DNA from: CAYTZH01 sp964442285
GTDB taxonomy: Bacteria; Myxococcota_A; UBA9160; JAFDET01
NCBI GenBank assembly: GCA_964442285.1
Contig: CAYTZH010000004.1
Coordinates: 1-64,000 of the forward strand
Direction of reading: 5' to 3'
DNA length: 64,000 bases
Shown here: one piece after another, positions 30,305 to 37,859 of the stretch
Position numbering within the stretch: position 1 is the stretch's first letter
How the letters are laid out: every line of letters starts with the position of its first letter
Translations under genes and position numbers: made by a program
The notes under the pieces: model-generated
What the model was told of the DNA's origin: nothing
Databases searched by the model: none
Seen by the model: only the letters and a program-made list of their open reading frames with translations

Positions 30305-30526
30305 ATGCCCGGACTGTTCATCGACGTGGAGGTGGCGTCGGACGTCGCGAAGGACGGCGGGATCGCCCGCAAGCTCGAGGAGGTCTGCCCGGTCTCGATC
30401 TTCCGGGCCGGCGACGCGGGCGTGGAGATCGTCGAGGAGAACCTGGACGAGTGCGTCCTGTGCGACCTCTGCCTGCAGGCCGCACCGGAGGGCAAGGTCC
30501 GGGTCGTCAAGCTCTACGAAGGCTGA
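30305..30526 (+). CDS. small ferredoxin-like iron-sulfur protein
   Basis: This 73-aa acidic protein begins two bases after the ligase alpha gene. It holds four cysteines: one in EEVCPVSIF (about residue 27) and three in ECVLCDLC (48, 51, 54). The Cys-Pro-first order followed by CxxCxxC resembles the FixX-type single [4Fe-4S] ferredoxin rather than the bacterial 2[4Fe-4S] form. The usual fourth cysteine after CxxCxxC is replaced by Ala (LQAAP), so the CP cysteine would complete one cluster. It was identified from the four-cysteine pattern only. A redox partner is not evident, and its place inside a CoA-ligase/lyase operon is unusual. Confidence 0.7.
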   Translation: MPGLFIDVEVASDVAKDGGIARKLEEVCPVSIFRAGDAGVEIVEENLDECVLCDLCLQAAPEGKVRVVKLYEG

Positions 30527-30549
30527 ACGAGCACATCGAGGAGGCCGTC

Positions 30550-31617
30550 ATGCGCAGCGCCAAGGACTTCTTCAGGGCCAGGAGCCTCGGGGCCCCCACC
30601 CCGCTCCGCGAGATCCCGTTCACCCCGTCGCGGATGATCCACTTCTTCGACCCGAGCAACGCCAAGATCGTGGCCAAGGTCCCCGACCTGGCGGCTCGCT
30701 GCGACGTGCTGCTCGGCAACCTCGAGGACGCCATCCAGGCCGACCACAAGATCGCCGCCCGCGAGGGCCTGGTGAAGGCGGCCCGGGAGATCGACTTCGG
30801 CGCCTGCCAGCTCTGGACCCGGGTCAACAGCCTCGACAGCCCCTGGTGCCTGGACGACCTCACCCAGCTCGTGACCGAGATCGGCGACAGGCTCGACGTG
30901 ATCATGCTCCCCAAGGTGGAGGGTGCCTGGGACATCCACTACGTGGATCAGCTGGTGGCCCAGCTCGAGGCCCGGGCCGGCCTCACCCGGCCGATCCTGC
31001 TCCACGCCATCCTCGAGACGGCGCAGGGCGTGACGAACGTCGAGGAGATCTGCGGCGCGAGCCCGCGCATGCAGGGCATCTCCTTCGGTCCGGCCGACCT
31101 CGCCGCCAGCCGCCGGATGAAGACCACCCGCGTGGGCGGCGGTCACCCCGGCTACCTGGTGCGGACGGATCCCGACCCCGAGAATCCGGACGCCGTGCGC
31201 ATCACGGCGCAGCAGGACCCGTGGCACTACACGCTGGCGCGCATGGTCGACGCCTGCAACAGCCACGGCATCTTCCCGTACTACGGTCCCTTCGGCGACA
31301 TCAAGGACACCCTGGCCTGCGAGGACCAGTTCCGGGCGGCCTTCCTGCTCGGCTGCGTCGGCGCCTGGTCGCTGCACCCGGCCCAGATCGATGTGGCCAA
31401 GAAGGTCTTCACCCCGCCGGTGGACGAGGTGCGCTGGGCGCGCCGGGTGATCGCCGAGATGGGCGACGGCTCGGGCTGCGTCATGATCGACGGCAAGATG
31501 CAGGACGACGCCACCTACAAGCAGTGCAAGGTGATGGTGGAGGCGGCGACGCTGCTGGCGCGCAAGGAGGCGGACCTGGCGGAGGCGTACGGGTTCTCCG
31601 CCGACGAGCTGGCGTAG
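30550..31617 (+). CDS. mcl: L-malyl-CoA/beta-methylmalyl-CoA lyase (HpcH/HpaI-CitE superfamily)
   Basis: This 355-aa TIM-barrel lyase cleaves malyl-CoA to acetyl-CoA and glyoxylate, and reversibly condenses propionyl-CoA with glyoxylate. The N-terminus (SAKDFFRARSLGAPTPLRE, IHFFDPSNAKI, VLLGNLEDAI) is that of Chloroflexus/Rhodobacter Mcl1 enzymes. Downstream motifs are VIMLPKVEGAWDIHYVDQL, LETAQGVTNVEEI, FGPADLAASRRMKTTRVGG, GSGCVMIDGKMQDDATYKQ. The acidic metal ligands of the family (Glu in HAILETAQG, Asp in FGPADLAAS) are present. A GAGGAGG Shine-Dalgarno lies just upstream. It closes the operon. Confidence 0.92.
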   Translation: MRSAKDFFRARSLGAPTPLREIPFTPSRMIHFFDPSNAKIVAKVPDLAARCDVLLGNLEDAIQADHKIAAREGLVKAAREIDFGACQLWTRVNSLDSPWCLDDLTQLVTEIGDRLDVIMLPKVEGAWDIHYVDQLVAQLEARAGLTRPILLHAILETAQGVTNVEEICGASPRMQGISFGPADLAASRRMKTTRVGGGHPGYLVRTDPDPENPDAVRITAQQDPWHYTLARMVDACNSHGIFPYYGPFGDIKDTLACEDQFRAAFLLGCVGAWSLHPAQIDVAKKVFTPPVDEVRWARRVIAEMGDGSGCVMIDGKMQDDATYKQCKVMVEAATLLARKEADLAEAYGFSADELA

Positions 31618-31627
31618 CCTGGGCGCC

Positions 31628-31740
31628 GCGTCGGCGATGAGCGGCCGGCGTGCTCAGCTCCCGCGCTTCGAGGCCTGCGCTTCGCACGAGGTCCGTCGGG
31701 CGCGGTCACATTCCGCGCGCCGGCCGCTCATCGCCGACGC
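31628..31740. repeat. 113-bp intergenic element with perfect 23-bp inverted repeats
   Basis: The 23-bp arm at 31628-31650 is exactly complementary to 31718-31740. The 67-bp interior continues with a few weak pairs and contains no ORF of note. It lies 10 bp after the mcl stop. A transcript would form a very stable long-loop stem that could terminate or protect the mRNA, but there is no T-tract. The transposon-like layout (long perfect terminal repeats, about 110 bp) also fits a MITE-like unit. Confidence 0.75.
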
Positions 31741-31762
31741 TCACTCCGGAGCTGCCCGCTTG

Positions 31763-32254
31763 GTGTACGTGCGGAGATCCAGCCATCTTCTCGGTCTGAT
31801 CGTGCTCCTTGCGGCGACGGCAGCGGTTGCGGAGACCGGGGTTCCGGAGAGGCGGGACTTTGGCGCGGGGATCTCGCTGGAGGCGCCGCCGGTGCCGCTG
31901 GCCCAGGCGCTCGCCCATCCCGAACGGCATGCCGAGGAGCCCGTGCTGGTGCGCGGGCGGCTGGCGGAAGTCTGCCAGCGGAAGGGCTGCTGGACCCTGC
32001 TGCAGGACGGCGAGGCCAGCGTCCGGGTCCGTTTCGTCGACTACGGCTTCTTCCTGCCCACCGACGCCGCGGGCGCCCAGGCCTGGGTGCAGGGCGTGGT
32101 GACCGTGCGCACGCTTAGCGAGGCCGATGCGCGGCACCTGGAGTCCGAGCGGCCCGGCGGCGACCCCTCGCGCATCCGGGGCCCCCAGCGGGAGGTGGGC
32201 TTCCTCGCGTCCGGGGTGCGTCTGGTCCGGCCGCCCGCGCCCGCCGACGAGTAG
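31763..32254 (+). CDS. secreted DUF4920-type protein
   Basis: This protein of about 163 aa has a Sec signal peptide (VRRSSHLLGLIVLLAATAAVA, probable cleavage before ETG). The mature domain matches DUF4920: a core VLVRGRLAEVCQRKGCWTLLQDGEASVRVRF and the phrase FLPTDAAGAQAWVQGVV. The Cys pair in VCQRKGCW is typical of the family and could bind metal. Start choice is uncertain: GTG at 31763 or 31769, or TTG 31760. The function is unknown; periplasmic location is predicted. The TAG abuts the stop of the convergent SMP-30 gene. Confidence 0.75.
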   Translation: MYVRRSSHLLGLIVLLAATAAVAETGVPERRDFGAGISLEAPPVPLAQALAHPERHAEEPVLVRGRLAEVCQRKGCWTLLQDGEASVRVRFVDYGFFLPTDAAGAQAWVQGVVTVRTLSEADARHLESERPGGDPSRIRGPQREVGFLASGVRLVRPPAPADE

Positions 32255-33172
32255 CTAGAGGTCGTACGCCAGCGCGAGGCCCGGGCGCTCCCACGCGCAG
32301 GCCACCAACCGGCCCGACGACGAGAGCGTGATGTAGGCCGTCCGCCGGTCGTCGCCTCCGAAGCAGAGGTTGGTGGTCAACACGTCGTCGGTGGCGACGT
32401 GGTGGCTCGCGCCCTCGGGCGAGACCACGGTGATGCCGCCGTGGTAGATGGTGGCGACGCAGACGTTGCCGTCGGCGTCCACGGCCAGGGAGTCGAGCAG
32501 CTCGCCGGCGGCCAGGTCCAGCAGCAGGTGGCCGCCGTGGGGCGTGAGCGGGTTGGGGGCGATCTCGCCGGGCGCGGAGAGGTTCCAGTAGCTGACCCGG
32601 CCCGTGTAGGTCTCGGCCACGTAGACCCGGTCGCCCCCGGGCGAGAGGCCGATGCCGTTGGGGCCGCCGTCGAGAGGAAAGACCATCTCGCGGATGGAGG
32701 AGCCGTCGGGCCGCGCGTAGAAGATGCCCGTGCGGTCCCGCTCGCGCTCCCGGGCCTTGCCGAGATCGGTGAACCAGAAGCCGCCCGTCGCGTCGAAGAC
32801 GAGGTCGTTGGGACCGCGCAGGGGGCGGCCGTCGCAGGCGGTGTAGAGGTCCTCCACCTTGCCGGAGCTCGGATCCACGCGCTGGATGCGGCCGCCGATG
32901 TAGTCGTCCGGCTGGTTGCCGGGGAACAGGCGCTCGCCCACCCGGTGCCAGACGAAGCCGCCGTTGTTGCAGACGTAGATCATGCCGTCGGGGCCGACGG
33001 CGGCCCCGTTGGGCCCGCCCCCGCAGTCGGCCACCACCTCGGTGCGGCCGTCGGGGAGCACCCGGGTCAGGGTGCCCCGGGCGATCTCCACCAGCAGCAC
33101 GCTGCCGTCCCGGCACCAGATCGGGCCTTCGGGGAACTGCAGACCCGACGCGAGCTCGCGGTACTCGGGCAC
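32255..33172 (-). CDS. SMP-30/gluconolactonase family protein
   Basis: This 305-aa protein is a six-bladed beta-propeller lactonase. Metal ligands of the family are visible as Glu in FPEGPIW, Asn in GPNDLVFDATGGFWFTD, and Asp in LDSLAVDADGNV, with GGPNGAAVGPDGMIYVCNNGG and GGPNGIGLSPGGDRVYVAET as blade repeats. It would open a sugar or other lactone with a divalent metal. No signal peptide is present. It starts seven bases after nadA and is the last gene of a four-gene minus-strand run. Confidence 0.9.
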   Translation of the reverse strand: MPEYRELASGLQFPEGPIWCRDGSVLLVEIARGTLTRVLPDGRTEVVADCGGGPNGAAVGPDGMIYVCNNGGFVWHRVGERLFPGNQPDDYIGGRIQRVDPSSGKVEDLYTACDGRPLRGPNDLVFDATGGFWFTDLGKARERERDRTGIFYARPDGSSIREMVFPLDGGPNGIGLSPGGDRVYVAETYTGRVSYWNLSAPGEIAPNPLTPHGGHLLLDLAAGELLDSLAVDADGNVCVATIYHGGITVVSPEGASHHVATDDVLTTNLCFGGDDRRTAYITLSSSGRLVACAWERPGLALAYDL

Positions 33173-33179
33173 GGCAGGA

Positions 33180-34142
33180 CTACTTGCTGAGCTCGAGCAT
33201 GCGCTCGATGGGACGCAGCGCCTTCACGCGCACGTCCTCGGGCACGATCACCTCCGGCTGGAGGTCGCGCAAGCAGAGGTAGAGCTTCTCGAGGGTGTTC
33301 AGACGCATGTAGGGGCAGCGGTTGCAGGCGCAGCTCTCGTCCATGCCCGGCGCCTGGATCAGCTCCTTCTCGGGGGCCTCCTGGGCGATGGCGTGGAAGA
33401 CCCCGTCCTCGGTGGCGATGATCAGGGTCTGCGCCGGCGACTCCACCGCCCGGCGGATGATCTTGGTCGTGGAGCCGATGAAGTCGGCCTGGTCGAGGAC
33501 CGCCTCGTCGCACTCCGGGTGGGCCAGCACCTCGGCCTCGGGGTGGCGCACCTTGAGCTTGGCCAGCTCCCGGGCGCTGAACTGCTCGTGCACCACGCAG
33601 GTGCCGGGCCAGAGGATCAGGTCCGGCCGATCGGCCGCCTTGGCCACGTAGCGACCCAGGTGCTTGTCGGGGGCGAAGATGACCTTCTGGCCCTCGAAGT
33701 GGCGCAGGATGTCGAGCGCGTTCGACGAGGTGCAGATGACGTCGGAGAGCGCCTTCACGTCGGCCGAGCAGTTGATGTAGCTGATGACCTTCGCGCCGGG
33801 ATGCTCGGCGATGAAGGCGGCGAAGGCGTCCGGCGGACAGCCGTCGGCCAGGGAGCACCCGGCCTCCCGATCCGGCATCACCACCGTGCGCTCGGGATTC
33901 AGGATCTTCGCGGTCTCGGCCATGAAGTGGACGCCGCAGAAGGCGATCACGTCCCGGTCCACCTGCTGGGCGGCGCGGGCCAGGGCCAGGGAGTCGCCGA
34001 CCACGTCGGCCAGGTCCTGGAGCTCGTCCTCCTGGTAGTAGTGGCAGAGGATGACGGCGTTGCGCTCGCGCTTGAGACGCTCGATGGCGTCCTCGAGGTC
34101 GCGCGGGATTCCTGCAGCGGGGGCGGGGTGGGTCGCGGCCAT
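33180..34142 (-). CDS. nadA: quinolinate synthase A
   Basis: This 320-aa enzyme condenses iminoaspartate with dihydroxyacetone phosphate to quinolinate in NAD biosynthesis. Signatures are ILCHYYQEDELQDLADVVGDSL, FCGVHFMAETAKIL, PDREAGCSLADGC, YINCSADVKALSDVICTSSNA, APDKHLGRYVA and the C-terminal Fe-S motif ESCACNRCPYMRLNTLEKL. It lies 15 bases downstream of the SrkA-like kinase gene. nadB and nadC are not in this window. Confidence 0.97.
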   Translation of the reverse strand: MAATHPAPAAGIPRDLEDAIERLKRERNAVILCHYYQEDELQDLADVVGDSLALARAAQQVDRDVIAFCGVHFMAETAKILNPERTVVMPDREAGCSLADGCPPDAFAAFIAEHPGAKVISYINCSADVKALSDVICTSSNALDILRHFEGQKVIFAPDKHLGRYVAKAADRPDLILWPGTCVVHEQFSARELAKLKVRHPEAEVLAHPECDEAVLDQADFIGSTTKIIRRAVESPAQTLIIATEDGVFHAIAQEAPEKELIQAPGMDESCACNRCPYMRLNTLEKLYLCLRDLQPEVIVPEDVRVKALRPIERMLELSK

Positions 34143-34157
34143 GCCCGAAGATAGCGC

Positions 34158-35204
34158 CTAGAGATCCCAGAAGAAGTCCTTGTTGGTGAGCTCCGGAGGC
34201 TCCTCCGCCCCCCGGGACGACTCCCCCGGGCCCCCCTCCACGCCCTGGGGGCCCGCCTCGATCCGGCGCAGCTGCTCCTCCAGGTCGCGGGTCTCGTTCT
34301 CCCAGTAGTCGTCGGTGCCGAAGTGCGGGAAGGTGGGGGGGAAGGCCGGGTCCTCCCAGCGACGGCCGATCCAGGCGGCGTAGTGCACGAAGCGCAGGGC
34401 GCGCAGGGGCTCCACGAGGGCCAGCCAGCGCTCGTCGAAGGCGCGGAACTGGCGGTAGGCCTCGATCAGGAGCCGGCGCTGGCGGTCGCCCTCCGCGTCG
34501 CGCCCGGGCACCAGCATCCAGACGTCCTGCACCGCGGGACCGATCACGAAGTCGTCGAAGTCCAGGAAGAAGAGGCCCTCGCGCCCTTCCAGGAGGTTGC
34601 CCGCGTGGCAGTCCCCGTGGATGCGGTGCACGGGCACGCCGCGGCTCCGCTCCTCGTAGACCTCCGCCACCCGCAGGGCCGCCCGCCGGTAGCGGTCGGC
34701 GCAGAAGGGCGGCAGCCGTCCCCGGCTCTCGAGGGCCTCCAGGGGCTCCCGCAGGAAGGCGTCGGCCGTGAGCCTGCGGCGCGCGGGCGCCTCGCGGGCC
34801 GCGCCCACGTTGTGGATGCGCGCCACGAGCCGGCCGAGGACGCCGATCTGGGCGTCGGAGAGCTCGTCGGGCGCGCGGCCCCCGGTCCTGGGCCAGACGG
34901 CGTACCAGATGTCCTCCACCCGGTGCAGGGTGCTGCCGTCCGGGAAGGCCAGCGGCGCGCAGACGGGGATCTCGGCCTCGCGCAGGTCGGCGAGGAAGGC
35001 GTGCTCCGCCAGGATCGCCTCCCGGCTCCAGCGCTCCGGCCGGTAGAACTTGGCCACCACGTGGCGGCCGTCCTCCAGGCGGACGTCGTAGACGCGGTTC
35101 TCCAGGCTGTTCAGGGCCGAGCAGTGGCCCGTGGGCAGGAAGCCGCCGGCCTCGACGGCGCGGAGCACCCACTCGGGCGTCAGCCGGAAGAAGAACTCGC
35201 TCAC
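34158..35204 (-). CDS. SrkA/RdoA-type protein kinase
   Basis: This 348-aa APH-fold kinase resembles the YihE/SrkA stress-response Ser/Thr kinase. It begins FFFRLTPEWVLRAVEAGGFLPTGHCSALNSLENRVYDV and carries the lysine strand HVVAKFYRPERWS. The catalytic loop is RIHGDCHAGNLL and the metal-binding loop is FLDFDDFVIGPAVQD. GTG 35204 follows a GGAGGA Shine-Dalgarno. It sits 16 bases downstream of a sulfatase-like gene, so envelope stress may link the two, but this is inference. Confidence 0.9.
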   Translation of the reverse strand: MSEFFFRLTPEWVLRAVEAGGFLPTGHCSALNSLENRVYDVRLEDGRHVVAKFYRPERWSREAILAEHAFLADLREAEIPVCAPLAFPDGSTLHRVEDIWYAVWPRTGGRAPDELSDAQIGVLGRLVARIHNVGAAREAPARRRLTADAFLREPLEALESRGRLPPFCADRYRRAALRVAEVYEERSRGVPVHRIHGDCHAGNLLEGREGLFFLDFDDFVIGPAVQDVWMLVPGRDAEGDRQRRLLIEAYRQFRAFDERWLALVEPLRALRFVHYAAWIGRRWEDPAFPPTFPHFGTDDYWENETRDLEEQLRRIEAGPQGVEGGPGESSRGAEEPPELTNKDFFWDL

Positions 35205-35220
35205 CAGTCCTCCGCGCGCG

Positions 35221-36678
35221 CTACTCCGCTCGGGTGTTCACGATCTGCTCGTCCCGGGGCCGGTCCGGATCGACCATGTAGCCCAGCGCCTTCAGCTGGC
35301 CCCACTCCATCTCGGTCAGCTCGACCTCGGTCGGCGCTCCCCAGGCCGCCCCGGGGAGCTGCAGGTACGCGGCCACCCGGCCCATGAGATCGGCCACGCG
35401 CTCCGGCTCCCGGCTCGCCAGGTTCGTCGTCTCCAGGGGATCCGCCCGGAGGTCGTAGAGCTCCACCGACGTGAGCGAGTTCCGGAACAGGCGGTAGCCG
35501 TCGCGGGAGACGGAGATGAGGGGCTGGGGCGGGGTGTCGGTGCGACCCCAGGTCCGGTCCAGGTGCGCGAAACGGGGTCGCCGCCGCTCGGCCTCGACAT
35601 CCTCTCCGCCCCGCGCCGCCGCCTCGACGAGCGGCACCAGGGACCGCCCCTGGGCCGCCGGGAGCGGATCGAGGCCGAGCAGGTCGAGGATCGTGGGCCA
35701 GATGTCCACGTTCTCGACCGGCGACTCCACCACGATGCCCTCCCGGAGCCGGAACGGCAGCACGACGAGCAGCGGCACGTGCGTCGTTTCCACGTAGAGG
35801 TTGCGCGCGTGCCCTTCGGTGCCGTGCTCCAGGAAGGCCTCGCCGTGATCCGAGGCGATCACGAGGACGCTTCGCTTCATGAGCCCGCGCTCCTGCATGA
35901 CCGCCACGAGGGTGCCGACGTTCGCGTCCACCCAGCGGATGGCGTTGTCGTAGATGTCCGAGTAGGTCGACCCGAAGTCGGCGGAGTCATCGTACACGTA
36001 CTGATGTACGTCCATCAGGTGCAGGTAGAGGAAGAAGCGCCCGTCGCCGACGCTGCGCAGGAACTCGACGGCGGCTTCGGTGAGGTCGTAGTCGGTCCCC
36101 GGGAGCGTGCGCGAGGACGGATTGCGCTGGAGCACGTGGCCGGGCATCGGGTTCGCCCGGGGCCGGAAGTAGAGGTCGAAGCCCTGGCCGAAGCCGAAGT
36201 TGGGCGCCACCCAGCCGTTGCGCCAGATCCCGACGGTGCGCAAGCCCGCGTCGCGGAGGATCTCGGCGGGCGCGGTGGCCGACTCCGACAGGCCATGGGG
36301 GTAGCGGGTGATGCGGTTCGTGACCGGGTAGGTCCCCGTCCACAGGGAGGCCATCGACGACTTCGTCCAGGTGGACTGGGCCAGGGTCCGGGCGAACCGG
36401 ATCCCGCTGGCCGCCAGGGCGTGCATGACCGGGCTCGTGGGACGCGCGTAGCCGTACGCCGAGAGCCGGTCGGCCCGGAGCGTGTCGATCAGGATGAAGA
36501 CCACGTTCAGGTCGTCCCGCTGCGCGAGGGTCGCGAGGTCCTCGGCCGTGCCCCAGGGCCGATCCGGCGTCCGGATCGTGGGCAGGGGCACCCCCAGCAG
36601 CGACGCGAGCCCGAGCGCGATGAGCCCGACCCCGACGGCCACCAGCAGGCCCCGCAGCGAGCGGCCCCCCTCGGACAT
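35221..36678 (-). CDS. membrane-anchored sulfatase-superfamily protein (Thr at nucleophile position)
   Basis: This 485-aa protein has one N-terminal transmembrane helix (residues 9-31) and an alkaline-phosphatase-superfamily domain outside the membrane. The metal-binding start is FILIDTLRADRLSAYGY (Asp65) and the second site is VIASDHGEAFLEHG. At the formylglycine position, where sulfatases have C/S-x-P-x-R, the sequence is QSTWTKSSMASLWTG with Thr105 aligned to the nucleophile and no Pro/Arg. Sulfate-ester hydrolysis by formylglycine is therefore unlikely, and a phospho-transferase or hydrolase role is possible. ATG 36678 is favoured by a GGAGG upstream; an alternative ATG is at 36702. A paralogue is encoded at 40347-41810. 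Confidence 0.82.
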   Translation of the reverse strand: MSEGGRSLRGLLVAVGVGLIALGLASLLGVPLPTIRTPDRPWGTAEDLATLAQRDDLNVVFILIDTLRADRLSAYGYARPTSPVMHALAASGIRFARTLAQSTWTKSSMASLWTGTYPVTNRITRYPHGLSESATAPAEILRDAGLRTVGIWRNGWVAPNFGFGQGFDLYFRPRANPMPGHVLQRNPSSRTLPGTDYDLTEAAVEFLRSVGDGRFFLYLHLMDVHQYVYDDSADFGSTYSDIYDNAIRWVDANVGTLVAVMQERGLMKRSVLVIASDHGEAFLEHGTEGHARNLYVETTHVPLLVVLPFRLREGIVVESPVENVDIWPTILDLLGLDPLPAAQGRSLVPLVEAAARGGEDVEAERRRPRFAHLDRTWGRTDTPPQPLISVSRDGYRLFRNSLTSVELYDLRADPLETTNLASREPERVADLMGRVAAYLQLPGAAWGAPTEVELTEMEWGQLKALGYMVDPDRPRDEQIVNTRAE

Positions 36679-36796
36679 GCGCGCTTCGACCTCCCCCCGC
36701 ACCCGCCGGCGCGGGACGCCGCAGACTAGTCGATTGCGGGAGGCGGGACATGGGCTCGCGCCCAGCCGGGCGTCCGGAGCGGCGCGCGCGGCCGCC

Positions 36797-37615
36797 CTAC
36801 GCGCGTTTCGGGTGCCGCGCGCGTTTCCGCTGTCGACCGAGCCCCGCCAGGCCGGCGATCGCCGAGCCGAGCAGGAGCAGCGGGCCCGGGGCCGGCACCG
36901 GGCCGGCGTCGGTGAAGGTGATCTTCAGCTGCGTGAAGACCGGCAGCAGCTGGCCGATCGCCGACACGAAGGTCGGCGTCACCAGGGTGATCGAGTCGCC
37001 CAGACCCGTGCCGGCGTTCGCGCCCTGGATCGACAAGAACGTGGTCGTCCCCGCGGCGTTCACGCCGATCACGCCGGTGCCCGTCGTCCAGGCTGCGGCG
37101 TCGAAGTCGAAGGGCACGCTGGTCGAGCCGCCCCGGCCGATCCGCGCGTCGTCGAGGAAGACCGGGATGGTCACGTTCTGCCCGATCACGATGTTGACGA
37201 TGCCCTCGAGTCCCATGACGCCGCCGAGCCCACCGCCGACGACGCAGGCTTCACCGGGAGCCGGCATGCCCGTCGCACAGATCTCGGCCGGCGCCTGGGA
37301 CGCGGCGCCGCCGAGGGAGAACGTGCCGGCCACGTTGGAGACGACGGTGGCCGAGATCTGGGCGATCGCCGTCGTCGCGGTGACCGGGACGACCACGGGC
37401 GTGGTCAGCTGCAGCACGCCGGCGGCCAGCTGGAGGGTGCCGTTGGCGTCGTCCACCATGACCACGACGTCGTCGACCACGAGGTCGATGGCGGACACCC
37501 CTTCGACGGCCACCGTCGCCTGGAGGTCGGCGCTGCGGGCCATCGGAGCGGCGTTCGCCGCCTCCGCTGCGATGATCAGCGCCACGGCTCCCAGGATTCC
37601 GAATAACCTGCGCAT
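36797..37615 (-). CDS. PEP-CTERM-type secreted protein (paralogue 1)
   Basis: This 272-aa protein has a signal peptide (MRRLFGILGAVALIIAAEAANA). A beta-rich body follows, with the conserved double-cysteine stretch EICATGMPAPGEACVVGGG. The C-terminal sorting signal is VPAPGP, a hydrophobic helix and then RQRKRAR. PEP-CTERM proteins are processed by an exosortase and released to the cell surface or EPS. The PEP triplet is degenerate (PAP). A sigma-54-like promoter is centred about 105 bp upstream, and AGAGGAG precedes the ATG. It shares its central region and pre-sorting segment (TLVTPTFVSAIG) with the two paralogues at 41993 and 43131. Confidence 0.82.
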   Translation of the reverse strand: MRRLFGILGAVALIIAAEAANAAPMARSADLQATVAVEGVSAIDLVVDDVVVMVDDANGTLQLAAGVLQLTTPVVVPVTATTAIAQISATVVSNVAGTFSLGGAASQAPAEICATGMPAPGEACVVGGGLGGVMGLEGIVNIVIGQNVTIPVFLDDARIGRGGSTSVPFDFDAAAWTTGTGVIGVNAAGTTTFLSIQGANAGTGLGDSITLVTPTFVSAIGQLLPVFTQLKITFTDAGPVPAPGPLLLLGSAIAGLAGLGRQRKRARHPKRA

Positions 37616-37711
37616 GGGGACACCACTCCTCTTGGACGTACTCGTCTGTGGGGGGTGGTCTGGGGTGGGCAGGAATGTCAGAAACGACTGCCCCGCGCCC
37701 GGCACCGGCGC

Positions 37712-37727
37712 GGCAACGCGCCTTCCA
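37712..37727 (-). promoter_or_regulatory. sigma-54-type promoter for PEP-CTERM gene
   Basis: On the minus strand the sequence TGGAAGGCGCGTTGCC keeps the invariant GG-N10-GC spacing, the TGG and TTGC blocks, and the A at the fifth position of the RpoN consensus. It would start transcription about 85 nt before the ATG at 37615. Confidence 0.55.
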
Positions 37728-37859
37728 CATGGCCGGGAATGCTCTCGAAGACACGGCGGGGAAACCCCGACGGCCCGCCGGGAGAGCGACCTCCCCAGGG
37801 GGCCGAACTCGGGCCGAGGACTTGTCTCCGCCCCGGCGACACCCGATCCTCCCCGCGGC

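Noticed and set aside
36690..36800. Terminator after PEP-CTERM paralogue 1
   Set aside because: A five-base-pair CGCCC/GGGCG hairpin exists but has no T-run, unlike the strong terminators of paralogues 2 and 3.
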